The notes under the pieces: generated by a model
What the model was told of the DNA's origin: nothing
Database searches by the model: none
What the model saw: the letters and a program-made list of their open reading frames with translations, nothing else
Shown here: positions 53,887 to 63,249 of the stretch, piece by piece
Numbering within the stretch: position 1 is the stretch's first letter
Layout: each line of letters opens with the position of its first letter
NCBI RefSeq assembly: GCF_000218895.1
Contig: NC_015703.1
Location: 5,655,001-5,719,000, forward strand
Length of the DNA: 64,000 nt
From: Runella slithyformis DSM 19594
Lineage (GTDB): Bacteria > Bacteroidota > Bacteroidia > Cytophagales > Spirosomataceae
Reading direction: 5' to 3'
Made by a program: the position numbers and the translations under genes

Positions 53887-54033
53887 TCGATGATTTTTGT
53901 ATTTTCAAAAAAATAGTTCGGAAAAAAGGGTATTTTTTGAAAAACCAGGCACCTGTACTTATAGGCAAGTTTTATAACTTGATTTAGAATAAATGGTAAT
54001 ATGTCAGGCAAATTGTAAAGTGTTTGGAAAAGT

Positions 54034-54645
54034 ATGAAAAGAAATACCCAAAATACCACTGACGAGACAATCCTTTGGAGCGCTTTCAAAAAAGGCGACG
54101 TACGGGCGTTTGAGCAGTTGTACAATCGCTATTTTGAGGTATTGGCCAACTATGGCTATCGGTTCTGTACCGACAAACAACAGCTCGAAGATGCCATTCA
54201 GGATGTATTTGTGGATGTCTGGCGACGCCGACAGCACCTGGCCGACGTAGAAAGTGTAAAATTTTACCTGTTTAGGGCATTACGTCATCAGGTAATCCGT
54301 AACTCCCGCAACGACCTGCTCGAAACCTCCGAAGATATCAACGATTTTCTTGATTTTTTGGTGGCGTTTTCATCAGAACAGCAATCTATCGAACAGGAAA
54401 CGCATTTCACCCAAACGCAGGCTGTAACCAAAGCCATTGCCCAACTGAGCCAACGACAACAGGAAGCCATCAACCTGCGTTTTTATCACGGGATGAGCCT
54501 CAACGAAATGACCCAACTCATGAGCCTCAGCAAACAGTCGGTCAGCAATCTGCTTTTTAAAGCCTACACCGTATTGCGCCTTACCATCAAAGACTTACAC
54601 CCACTTTTGCTGCTATTTTTGCAAGTATCCCACCTTATTAAATAA
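54034..54645 (+). CDS. ECF sigma factor 4 (Bacteroidota FecI-like)
   Basis: The protein has 203 residues. Region 2: FEQLYNRYFEVLANYGYRFCTDKQQLEDAIQDVFVDVWRRR. Region 4: MSLNEMTQLMSLSKQSVSNLLFKAYTVLRLTI. The QSVSNLL core and the hydrophobic tail (LLLLFLQVSHLIK) link it to sigma 3. FecR4 starts 22 bases downstream. It should control the susC4-susD4 unit. Confidence 0.93.
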   Translation: MKRNTQNTTDETILWSAFKKGDVRAFEQLYNRYFEVLANYGYRFCTDKQQLEDAIQDVFVDVWRRRQHLADVESVKFYLFRALRHQVIRNSRNDLLETSEDINDFLDFLVAFSSEQQSIEQETHFTQTQAVTKAIAQLSQRQQEAINLRFYHGMSLNEMTQLMSLSKQSVSNLLFKAYTVLRLTIKDLHPLLLLFLQVSHLIK

Positions 54646-54667
54646 CCACCTTTTTTGCTTCGACCAC

Positions 54668-55762
54668 ATGAACTATGACCATTTTCAACGCAAAGATTTC
54701 CTGCACAACGACTCATTTGTACGGTGGGTATTGTTTCAGGAAAACGACCCTTTTTGGCAGGAGTTCCTGAAACAACACCCTGCCAAAACCAATGAAGTTA
54801 CTCAGGCCAAACAATTGATTTTGACCGTTAAAAAAGCCGAAGGTCAAAATATGCCGGTACTTAATCAAAAAGCTGTTTGGGCCAACATCGAAGACATCAT
54901 TTCTGAAGTAAAAGAAGCAGAAGAACAAACCGGAGCGGTACAACGCTTTTGGCATTCAATGGCTTTCCGATGGGCGGCAAGTTTGTTGTTTTTGGCGGGC
55001 GCAGCTTGGTTTTGGACCGTAAGGAAGCCCGACCACCAAGTCAGTTACCAAGACTTGATAACCGCAGCTGAAGAAAAAAGCCCCCGTCAGGAAGTGGCAA
55101 ACAATGACCCAATCACCAAAACAATACACCTCGAAGATGGTACAACGGTACATTTAGAAAAAGGAGGCCGGCTTAGTTTTCCCGTGCATTTTGAAACCAA
55201 ACGCCGTGAAGTGGTACTGAGCGGAGAAGCGTTTTTTGAAGTAGCCGAAAATCCTGCCAAACCGTTTTATGTATACGCCAATGAGCTGATTACCAGAGTG
55301 TTGGGAACAAGCTTTAGAATATCAGCCTTAGAGAATGGCAAGCAGGTAACGGTAAAAGTACAGACGGGCAGGGTGTCGGTTTTTAAACAAAATCGCGTAG
55401 ACATCGCCGACCCCGAAACCAAAGGACTGCTTCTGTTACCCAATCAGCAGGCTGTTTTTAACCGAACCAACGAAGCTTTGAACCGGAGTTTGGTAGAAGT
55501 GCCCGTACCTATTATAGCACAAAGCCCGCGGGTAAAAAGACAATTTGAGGAAGTGAAGGTATCCGAGGTGTTTAAAGAATTGGAAAAATTGTTTGGCGTT
55601 GAAATCCGCTACAATGAAGACGCACTTTCCGACTGTATTTTGACCACCACCATCAGCGATGATTCTCTGTACGACCAACTCGAAGTGATTTGTCAGACCA
55701 TCGGCGCGGGTTACAAAGAAATCGATGCTCAGATTATTATAGAATCAAAAGGATGTAAGTAA
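54668..55762 (+). CDS. FecR-type anti-sigma factor 4
   Basis: The protein has 364 residues with a membrane segment at 100-118 (FRWAASLLFLAGAAWFWTV). FecR core: LEDGTTVHLEKGGRLSF, REVVLSGEAFFEV and TRVLGTSFRISAL. C-terminal DUF4974 part: QFEEVKVSEVFKELEKLFGVEI. Size and long N-terminus match FecR3. It is followed by a 167-base gap with the conserved hairpin. Confidence 0.92.
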   Translation: MNYDHFQRKDFLHNDSFVRWVLFQENDPFWQEFLKQHPAKTNEVTQAKQLILTVKKAEGQNMPVLNQKAVWANIEDIISEVKEAEEQTGAVQRFWHSMAFRWAASLLFLAGAAWFWTVRKPDHQVSYQDLITAAEEKSPRQEVANNDPITKTIHLEDGTTVHLEKGGRLSFPVHFETKRREVVLSGEAFFEVAENPAKPFYVYANELITRVLGTSFRISALENGKQVTVKVQTGRVSVFKQNRVDIADPETKGLLLLPNQQAVFNRTNEALNRSLVEVPVPIIAQSPRVKRQFEEVKVSEVFKELEKLFGVEIRYNEDALSDCILTTTISDDSLYDQLEVICQTIGAGYKEIDAQIIIESKGCK

Positions 55763-55819
55763 ATAAGCTGTCAATAAACCCAATAACTATGTAAACCAAA
55801 AATCACTTACCCCCCAATC

Positions 55820-55916
55820 AAAAAAAGAGGAAAGATGCTGTCACATCTTTCCCTTACTGAATCTGCGGGTGTGTACGAAGCACCGCATTTTCATGTCCTG
55901 CCTTTTTCAAAACAAA
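55820..55916 (-). ncRNA. Putative cis-antisense RNA of the susC4 leader, ending at a conserved hairpin
   Basis: GGAAAGATG (55829-55837) pairs with CATCTTTCC (55844-55852), loop CTGTCA; A7 at 55820-55826 gives a T-run on the minus strand. A minus-strand TAAATTTG box (55930-55923) overlaps the susC start codon, as in module 3, and a weak TTTC stands at the -33 distance. The RNA would be about 97 nt. Confidence 0.4.
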
Positions 55917-55929
55917 AACAATCAAATTT

Positions 55930-58900
55930 ATGTCAAATTTATTTACCGGAAAAAAGATTTTCTACCTTATGAAAATCACCCTCACGCCGTTGCTGTTTAT
56001 TTGTCTGCTGACTACCCTCAGCTTTGCGGAAAATACCTTTGGCCAGGAACGGCTGCAGGAAAAAATTACGCTCAATCTGAAAAACACGGATCTCAAAGCT
56101 GTGCTCAAAAGCATAGAACGAAAAGCAGACGTTGTTTTTTCTTATCAAAAAGGTGTACTCAGCACCAACGAAAAGCTTAGCATTGATATCAAAAACGAAA
56201 CCTTGGAGTGGGTGTTACAGCACATTCTTCTCCCACGACAAATCAATTATCAAGTCATTAAAGCCAACAAGATTGTTTTGACACGGCGTGTATTGGGGAA
56301 TCTCTCCGAAGATTCTGCCCCTAAGACTATTATCACTACCCGGGACGTTTATACAGAACAAATCATTACCGGAATCGTCTCCGACGAAAACGGTACAGGA
56401 TTACCAGGTGTCAGTATTTTGATCAAAGGGACGCAGAAAGGTACAACTACCGACCCAAACGGCAAGTACCGAATTGCGGTGGCTGACGGTGCTGCGGTAT
56501 TAGTTTTTTCCTTTGTAGGTTATATTTCACAGGAAATTACGGCAGGAAATCGAACAAACATTGACATTATCCTAGAACCGGACCTGAAAGCGCTGGAAGA
56601 AGTGGTGGTCGTAGGTTACGGAACTCAAAGCCGCCGCAACGTAACGGGGTCAGTCACGAAGGTAGATATGAAACAGATGGAAGGGCTGCCCAATACCAAT
56701 ATCTCACAAGCCCTGCGTGGGCGAGTAGCAGGGGTGCAGTTTACCGACAATGGCCGCCCAGGGCAAGGTGGAGGACTTTTAATCAGAGGCCAACGCTCCA
56801 TTACGGCAGGAAATAATCCCCTCATCATTTTGGATGGTATCTTCTTCGAAGGAAGCCTCAACGACATCAACCCCGGCGATATTGAGTCAATGGAGGTATT
56901 GAAAGATGCTTCGGCAACCGCCATTTATGGAGCACGGGCTGCCAATGGCGTTATTTTGGTTACTTCAAAAAGAGGCACAACCGAAAAACCCCAAATCAGA
57001 TTTAGTGCCCTCTACGGTACTTCGCAATGGAGTCATAAGCCTACTTTGCTCAGCCCCGAACGATACCTTCAAAAAATCTTAGATTACCGCAGCCAAGCCG
57101 GGTTGGTTGCTGACCCCGGCAAAGTAGCCGACTATTTAGACGCTACCGAAAAGAAGAATTATTTGGCAGGTAATGCCATTGACCCTTGGAAGCTTGTGTC
57201 GCAATCGGCGGGTATTCAAAACTATGATTTGAGTGTGTCGGGACGTTCAGAGAAATCTAATTATTTTATTTCAACCAACTATAATATTGATAAGGGCCTG
57301 ATTTTCAATGATAACGCAAACCGAAAAAGCGTGAGGGTGAATTTAGAAAACCAAATATTTGATTGGTTCAAAATTGGCACAAACACACAATATGCCGAAC
57401 GGGATTTATCAGGCATAAACGGTAGCGTAACGAGTGCTTTTTGGACTTCTCCGTTTATCTCGCCTTGGTTAGATGCTGACCCAACCCAGCCCAACCCGTT
57501 TCCTACTGAAGACCAGTTGGCAGGCCCTGTGCTTTTCAACGCCATCATCAACCAAAATGAAGAAGTACAGCGCAATTTGTTTGCCAACTTTTACGCTGCC
57601 ATTGAGATACCTTTTGTCAACGGCTTGGCCTATCGCATCAATTACTCACCTAATTATCGTTGGTTTGACCTCAATAATTTTAGCCCTGTCTATCAACGAA
57701 ACGGCGTAAACAATACAGGGAGTGCCAGCCGTAGGGCGGATTTTAACCGTACTTGGGTCCTCGAAAACATCGTTACTTATACCAAACAATTGAATCAAAA
57801 CCACGCCTTTGACCTAACCTTGCTCTACGGACGCAACCAAAACTTCAACCGTTCGTTGGTGGGCTCGGGGGTTGATTTTACGGGGTCGAGCGATGCCAAT
57901 GGCTGGAACAACCTGTCGTTGGCTAAAATTCAAACGACAACTTCCAATGCCTCGCAGGTTGATGCCATATCGTCAATGGCTCGAATCAACTACCGCTTTA
58001 AAGACAAGTACCTGTTTACATTAACAGCTCGTCGGGACGGAAATTCAGTGTTTGGAGCAAATAACAAATTCGGGACATTCCCATCGGCTGCCGTAGCTTG
58101 GATTGTGAGCGACGAACCATTCATGAAAAAGTTACCAGCCGTTAACTCCCTCAAATTCAGGGCTTCTTATGGCTCGGTGGGCAATCAGGCCGTGTCGCCC
58201 TATCAGTCGTTGATCAGACAATCGCAAAGCCAATATGTATTCGGTGACGGCGGGGCTACTTCGGTGGGGTTGTTTCCTGCCAACATGGCCAATCCCAGTT
58301 TGACTTGGGAAACTACCACCACCGCGAATATTGCGCTTGATTTCGATCTTTTCAAAGGGCGAGTTGGCGGTACTGTCGAGTGGTACAATCTGGATACCAA
58401 AGACCTGCTGTTAAACCGCCAATTGCCCACGCCCACGGGTTTTGGCAGTGTACTTACCAACGTGGGGGCTACCAACAACCGAGGTGTGGAAATATCGCTC
58501 AATACCCAAAACGTAAAAAGTGGAAAACTTGAATGGACTTCTTCATTGGCGTTTTCGAGAAACATCAACAAGATTGTTCATATCTACAAGAGTGATGTAA
58601 ACAATGATGGCAGGGAAGACGACGACATCGGCAACGGCTGGTTTATTGGAAAACCTATCCAAATCATTTATGACTATACCTTCGACGGTATCTATCAGGT
58701 AGGCGATCAAATCCCGGTTGGACAAAGGGCAGGATTTGTCAGAATGAAAGACCTTAACGGCGATGGCAAAATCAGCGCCGACGATCGCAGTGTTGTTGGA
58801 AACAAAGATGCCAAGTACCGATGGAGCTTTACCAATAATCTGAAATACGGCAATTTCAATTTGATGATTATGCTCAACTCACTCATGGGCTGGCAAAGAG

Positions 58901-59295
58901 AAAACTATTTGGGGGCTTTGTTTGAGCGGGCAGGAAACACCAGCGGAAACTTCCCGAGTCGAGTTACTAATTTTCAGGATTTAGGCTGGTGGACTCCCGA
59001 AAACCAATCCAATACTCGCTCGTCTTTGGTTTATACCAATCCCTTTGCATCGGCGGCAGAGCTTATCGAGAGCAGAGACTTTGTGAGGATTCAGGAGGTT
59101 TCGCTTTCATATCATTTACCTAAAACCTTACTCAACAACTGGAAAATCAACAGCGCATCTGTTTTTTTGAGTGTTAGGAATCTCCATACTTTCACCAAAT
59201 GGACAGGCATGGACCCCGAAAGTGGCTACAATGACCGAGGCAATATATTCCCCACGCCCCGTACCGGTTCTTTGGGTTTATCGGTAAGTTTTTAA
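55930..59295 (+). CDS. SusC/RagA-family TonB-dependent transporter 4 (with STN domain)
   Basis: The protein has 1121 residues, the shortest of the four. Signal peptide ends near residue 39 (NTFGQ). STN domain (ERLQEKITLNLKNTDLKAVLKSIERKADVVFSYQ), regulatory-like domain (ITGIVSDENGTGLPGVSILIKG), linker EVVVVGYGTQSRRNVTGSVT, plug (LLIRGQRSITAGNNPLIILDG) and barrel ending LGLSVSF. SusD4 starts 20 bases downstream. The STN domain should signal to FecR4. Confidence 0.95.
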   Translation: MSNLFTGKKIFYLMKITLTPLLFICLLTTLSFAENTFGQERLQEKITLNLKNTDLKAVLKSIERKADVVFSYQKGVLSTNEKLSIDIKNETLEWVLQHILLPRQINYQVIKANKIVLTRRVLGNLSEDSAPKTIITTRDVYTEQIITGIVSDENGTGLPGVSILIKGTQKGTTTDPNGKYRIAVADGAAVLVFSFVGYISQEITAGNRTNIDIILEPDLKALEEVVVVGYGTQSRRNVTGSVTKVDMKQMEGLPNTNISQALRGRVAGVQFTDNGRPGQGGGLLIRGQRSITAGNNPLIILDGIFFEGSLNDINPGDIESMEVLKDASATAIYGARAANGVILVTSKRGTTEKPQIRFSALYGTSQWSHKPTLLSPERYLQKILDYRSQAGLVADPGKVADYLDATEKKNYLAGNAIDPWKLVSQSAGIQNYDLSVSGRSEKSNYFISTNYNIDKGLIFNDNANRKSVRVNLENQIFDWFKIGTNTQYAERDLSGINGSVTSAFWTSPFISPWLDADPTQPNPFPTEDQLAGPVLFNAIINQNEEVQRNLFANFYAAIEIPFVNGLAYRINYSPNYRWFDLNNFSPVYQRNGVNNTGSASRRADFNRTWVLENIVTYTKQLNQNHAFDLTLLYGRNQNFNRSLVGSGVDFTGSSDANGWNNLSLAKIQTTTSNASQVDAISSMARINYRFKDKYLFTLTARRDGNSVFGANNKFGTFPSAAVAWIVSDEPFMKKLPAVNSLKFRASYGSVGNQAVSPYQSLIRQSQSQYVFGDGGATSVGLFPANMANPSLTWETTTTANIALDFDLFKGRVGGTVEWYNLDTKDLLLNRQLPTPTGFGSVLTNVGATNNRGVEISLNTQNVKSGKLEWTSSLAFSRNINKIVHIYKSDVNNDGREDDDIGNGWFIGKPIQIIYDYTFDGIYQVGDQIPVGQRAGFVRMKDLNGDGKISADDRSVVGNKDAKYRWSFTNNLKYGNFNLMIMLNSLMGWQRENYLGALFERAGNTSGNFPSRVTNFQDLGWWTPENQSNTRSSLVYTNPFASAAELIESRDFVRIQEVSLSYHLPKTLLNNWKINSASVFLSVRNLHTFTKWTGMDPESGYNDRGNIFPTPRTGSLGLSVSF

Positions 59296-59315
59296 TCTCT
59301 AAACGACATCTCATC

Positions 59316-60932
59316 ATGAAAAATAAAATTGCAAAGTACCTTAAAATAGCCCTGTTTGTTCCGTTTTTAATGTTATCTCAGGCCTGTGATGAAAAGGTTT
59401 TGGTAGAAAAACCGCTGTCATTTCTATCTCCCGATGTGACGTTGGTCAACAACACAGGCTTTCAAAGTGCCATTGTGGGGCTTCATCAAGGGTTTCGAGA
59501 AGTATTCTCACAAGACAACGCAAATGCCGACGGCTGGTGGTCGCTGCATTTCGGAACTGATATTGGAACAATCGGTACACGAGATGCTCATTTACGAGAT
59601 TATGCCACCCAGCTCACACCCACATTTTTTGGGGTAACCTGGTTTTGGAACTGGGGCTATTTGACCATGCTGCCCCGTGCCAACCAGATTGTTGAATACG
59701 CCGAAAAACCAACCGCCGTCTGGACTGATAATGCCCAAAAGAACGCCGTAATAGCCGAAGCAAGGTTTTTCAGAGCTTATACACTCAATCTACTCACCAA
59801 CTTGTACGGTGACGTACCCATTGCCGATAAAGTTTATACCGAACCCAAAATAGATTTTGCCCGTTCTCCTCGCAAGGATGTATTGAGTTTTGTCAAAGCT
59901 GATTTGGAGTTTGCTTCGCAAAATCTGCCGCTTACGGCCTCAGCACAGGGGCGCATAACCAAAGATTGCGCCGACCACCTACTTGCCGAGGTCTATATCA
60001 GCACAGGCGAATACGACAAAGCCATTGCCGCAGCTTCATCTGTGATTTCGTCGGGTAGAAACAGGTTAATGACAGAGCGCTTCGGTGCTTTCAGAACCCA
60101 GCCGGGCGATGTGTATTCAGATATGTTCAAGGAAGGAAACTACAACCGCTCGTCGGGCAACGTCGAGAATCTATGGGTGATCCAATATGAATTTCAAACC
60201 CCTGGTGGTGTGGCCTCTACGGGTGTGGGCAAGCCCTGGCTACGGTGTTTTGGCCCCCGCTATTTTGATGCCCGCGACCCCGACAATGCCCTCGGCGGCA
60301 CCGTCGTGGACAGCTTGGGAAGAGGGGTAAGTTGGATGCGCCCCAATAACCACGTTTTGCACAATATCTGGAGGGAAGACCCCAACGACATGCGCAACTC
60401 ACCCCACAACATCAGACGAACATGGTATTACACCAACCCTGCCTCAAAGTATTTTAGGCAGGAAATCAAACCTCATAGATTTTTGGATACTTTGTACCAC
60501 GTCTATCCGGGCTTCAGAAAAGTCGAGGGTGCAGATCCTGCCCGGGGTGGACGTACATTCAGCGACTGGCCTATCATGCGCTTGGCCGAAACATATTTGT
60601 TACGAGCTGAGGCGTATTTAATGAAAGGCGACAAAATCAACGCAGCTGCTGATGTAAATGCCGTGCGGAGCCGAGCCAAAGCAAAACCGGCCACCGCTGC
60701 CCAAGTTGATTTGGATTATATTTTGGATGAAAGATTGCGTGAGTTAATTGTAGAAGAACCGCGCCGCTTAACCCTCAACCGCATGGGCAAACTGGTAGAA
60801 CGTACCAAAAAATACAACGGATTTGCCCTGACAGTCAGTACCATCAAAGAAACCAATGCGTTGTTCCCCATTCCACAAACCTTCATTGATGCCAACTTTG
60901 GCAATAAAATCCCACAAAATCCGGGCTATTAA
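59316..60932 (+). CDS. SusD/RagB-family lipoprotein 4
   Basis: The protein has 538 residues. The lipobox LSQAC puts the cysteine at 24, then DEKVLVEKPLSFLSPDV. SusD core: VIAEARFFRAYTLNLLTNLYGDVPI and MRLAETYLLRAEAYLMKGD; tail KIPQNPGY. It is the surface partner of SusC4. A terminator follows, which separates it from the Gfo/Idh/MocA gene. Confidence 0.95.
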   Translation: MKNKIAKYLKIALFVPFLMLSQACDEKVLVEKPLSFLSPDVTLVNNTGFQSAIVGLHQGFREVFSQDNANADGWWSLHFGTDIGTIGTRDAHLRDYATQLTPTFFGVTWFWNWGYLTMLPRANQIVEYAEKPTAVWTDNAQKNAVIAEARFFRAYTLNLLTNLYGDVPIADKVYTEPKIDFARSPRKDVLSFVKADLEFASQNLPLTASAQGRITKDCADHLLAEVYISTGEYDKAIAAASSVISSGRNRLMTERFGAFRTQPGDVYSDMFKEGNYNRSSGNVENLWVIQYEFQTPGGVASTGVGKPWLRCFGPRYFDARDPDNALGGTVVDSLGRGVSWMRPNNHVLHNIWREDPNDMRNSPHNIRRTWYYTNPASKYFRQEIKPHRFLDTLYHVYPGFRKVEGADPARGGRTFSDWPIMRLAETYLLRAEAYLMKGDKINAAADVNAVRSRAKAKPATAAQVDLDYILDERLRELIVEEPRRLTLNRMGKLVERTKKYNGFALTVSTIKETNALFPIPQTFIDANFGNKIPQNPGY

Positions 60933-60938
60933 TGAAAC

Positions 60939-60976
60939 AGACTTCACAGGTTAGCCTGTGAAGTCTTTCTTATTTT
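60939..60976 (+). terminator. Intrinsic terminator after susD4
   Basis: AGACTTCACAGG (60939-60950) pairs perfectly with CCTGTGAAGTCT (60955-60966), loop TTAG, then TTCTTATTTT. Some read-through into the next gene is possible. Confidence 0.8.
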
Positions 60977-60997
60977 CCATTAATCAATTCTTCAACC

Positions 60998-62317
60998 ATG
61001 TATCAGCGTAGAGATTTTATCAAGAAAACCGCCTTGGCAGGTTCAGGGCTTTTGGCCACCCCTCATCTTTTTGCCTACAATGGCTCTCCCAACGAAAAAG
61101 TGGTCATTGGCATCATGGGCACCAATAGCCGAGGGATGTTCCTGGCACAATCTTTTGCCAAACTTAAAAATGTTGAAGTAGGCTATATCTGTGATGTAGA
61201 CACCGATGTGTTGGCAAAGACAATTTCCGAAATCGAAAAACAAACGGGAAAAAAGCCACAAGCATTTACGGATGTCCGTAAGATGTTGGAACAAAAAGAC
61301 TTAGACGGAATGGCCGTTTCCGCCCCCGACCATTGGCATGCCCCCGCTGCTATTATGGGCTTACAGGCAGGCAAAAATGTGTATGTAGAAAAACCGTGCA
61401 GCCACAATCCACGAGAGGGTGAATTACTGGTAGAGGCCACCAACAAGTACAAAAAACTGGTACAGATGGGCAGTCAGCGACGAACTTTCACCAACGTAAA
61501 TGAGATGATTACGAAGCTGCATAACGGCGTAATCGGCAGGGTTTACTTTGCCCGAGGCTGGTATGTGAACAATAGAAAGAGCATTGGAAAAGGCAAAATT
61601 GTGGCACCGCCCGTCAACCTAGACTTTGATTTATGGCAGGGACCGGCTCCCCGAAAATCATATCAAGACAATCTGGTACACTACAATTGGCATTGGTTTT
61701 GGAACTGGGGAACAGGCGAAGCCCTCAACAATGGCACACACGAGTTGGATGTGATTCGCTGGGGTTTGGGGGTGGATTATCCCACCAAAGTAGTATCGGG
61801 CGGAGGACGCTTTCATTTTCAAGACGACTGGGAAACTCCTGATACGCAAACCATTACTTATAATTTTGCCAACAATACAGGTTGTACTTGGGAAGGTAGA
61901 AGTTGTAATGGGTTAAACTCAGAAGGGAGCGGCAGAGGGGTGATTTTTTACGGCGAAAAGGGCAGCGTGGTTTATCCCGGGGCAAATGATTACAAAATTT
62001 TTGACCAGAACAACAAACTCATTTTTGAAGCCAAAGACGATACTCCTTTTGACCCAAGTAATAAAGTAAGTCCGACGGCGCTGCTGGATTCTTTACACTT
62101 AGCTAATTTTTGCGAAGCCATCAGAGGAAAAGAGAAAATCAATGCGCCTATTTTGGAAGGACACAAATCAACACTTTTGCCCCAACTTGGTAACATTGCC
62201 TATCGAGTAGGACGTACCTTGAACTGTGACCCGACCAACGGGCATATACTAAACGATAAGGAGGCCATGAAACTTTGGTCAAGGGATTATGAAAGGGGTT
62301 GGGAAATTAAAATTTAA
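60998..62317 (+). CDS. Exported Gfo/Idh/MocA-family oxidoreductase
   Basis: The protein has 439 residues. The N-terminus MYQRRDFIKKTALAGSGLLA is a twin-arginine signal, so it is exported folded with its cofactor. The Rossmann motif is VIGIMGTNSRG (near 35) and the conserved EKPCSHNPREG (near 132) is the lysine-containing EKP motif. The family oxidises or reduces sugars with bound NAD(P). Next to an exported isomerase-like protein it suggests a periplasmic 3-keto-sugar or similar pathway for the module's ligand. Both lie after a terminator and are probably co-transcribed. Confidence 0.9.
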   Translation: MYQRRDFIKKTALAGSGLLATPHLFAYNGSPNEKVVIGIMGTNSRGMFLAQSFAKLKNVEVGYICDVDTDVLAKTISEIEKQTGKKPQAFTDVRKMLEQKDLDGMAVSAPDHWHAPAAIMGLQAGKNVYVEKPCSHNPREGELLVEATNKYKKLVQMGSQRRTFTNVNEMITKLHNGVIGRVYFARGWYVNNRKSIGKGKIVAPPVNLDFDLWQGPAPRKSYQDNLVHYNWHWFWNWGTGEALNNGTHELDVIRWGLGVDYPTKVVSGGGRFHFQDDWETPDTQTITYNFANNTGCTWEGRSCNGLNSEGSGRGVIFYGEKGSVVYPGANDYKIFDQNNKLIFEAKDDTPFDPSNKVSPTALLDSLHLANFCEAIRGKEKINAPILEGHKSTLLPQLGNIAYRVGRTLNCDPTNGHILNDKEAMKLWSRDYERGWEIKI

Positions 62318-62331
62318 ATAACCCACTGATA

Positions 62332-63180
62332 ATGAATCAAAAATCAACATTTATCGCCCTGCTATTGGGTATCTCGGTAGCCGCATTTGCCCAACAGCGT
62401 TTTGGAAAGCTGATGAAAGCCCCCCCCGGATTGGTGTCTTATACTTTTAGAAACGAATTTGCCAAAGACATGCCCGGAACCTTAGATAACATCAAAGCGA
62501 TGGGCTTTACCAACATGGAGTTTTCTAACTTGTTTGGCAAAACTGCCGTCGAACTACGCTCGCTTTTAGACGCCCGTGGCATGATTTGTACCGGCTACGG
62601 GGTCAGTTACGATGCACTGCTCGCCAAACCCGAAGCCGTGATTCAAGAAGCCAAAACGCTGGGGGCTGAATTTGTGCGGGTGGCTTGGATTCCTCACACG
62701 CCGCCATTCGATGCTGAAATGGCCAAAAAAACGGTGGATGATTTTAATAAATTTGGGCAAAAACTGAAAGAAAGCGGCCTTACGTTTTGCTATCACAACC
62801 ACGGCTTTGAATTTGCACCGTTGGGTAAAGGCACGTATTTTGACTATATCGTTCAAAACACCAACCCCGACTACGTTTCTTTTGAAATAGATATTTTGTG
62901 GGTATTCCACCCGGGCCAAGACCCCGCCAAACTGCTCAAAAAGTATCCTGACCGTTTCAAGTTAATGCACGTAAAAGACCTCAAAAAAGGCGTAGCCCAC
63001 GACCTGACGGGTAAGACTCCTCCCGAAAACGACATTACGCTTGGTACAGGTCAGCTCAATTTGCCCCAAATTTTGAAAGCCGCCCAAAAGACCAATATCA
63101 AGTATTTTTATATCGAAGACGAAAACCCCAAAGCCGCCGAGCAAGTACCGCTGAGTTTGGCATATTTGAAAGGACTATAG
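62332..63180 (+). CDS. Exported sugar phosphate isomerase/epimerase-like TIM barrel protein
   Basis: The protein has 282 residues with a signal peptide (AFAQ near 22). The barrel matches the xylose isomerase-like family: LVSYTFRNEF, GFTNMEFSN, FVRVAWIPH, FCYHNHGFEFAPL, VSFEIDILWVFHPGQDP, LMHVKDLKKG and YFYIEDENP. The H, E and D in these strands are the expected metal ligands. It starts 14 bases after the oxidoreductase stop. In related genomes such pairs act on keto-sugars; here the substrate is inferred only. After it comes a broken glycosidase gene. Confidence 0.88.
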   Translation: MNQKSTFIALLLGISVAAFAQQRFGKLMKAPPGLVSYTFRNEFAKDMPGTLDNIKAMGFTNMEFSNLFGKTAVELRSLLDARGMICTGYGVSYDALLAKPEAVIQEAKTLGAEFVRVAWIPHTPPFDAEMAKKTVDDFNKFGQKLKESGLTFCYHNHGFEFAPLGKGTYFDYIVQNTNPDYVSFEIDILWVFHPGQDPAKLLKKYPDRFKLMHVKDLKKGVAHDLTGKTPPENDITLGTGQLNLPQILKAAQKTNIKYFYIEDENPKAAEQVPLSLAYLKGL

Positions 63181-63249
63181 AGGCCTTTGCTTATCTAAAG
63201 GCTCCTTTCTCAAATACCCTGCGCAAATTGAACTTTCCGGTCAAAAGCT

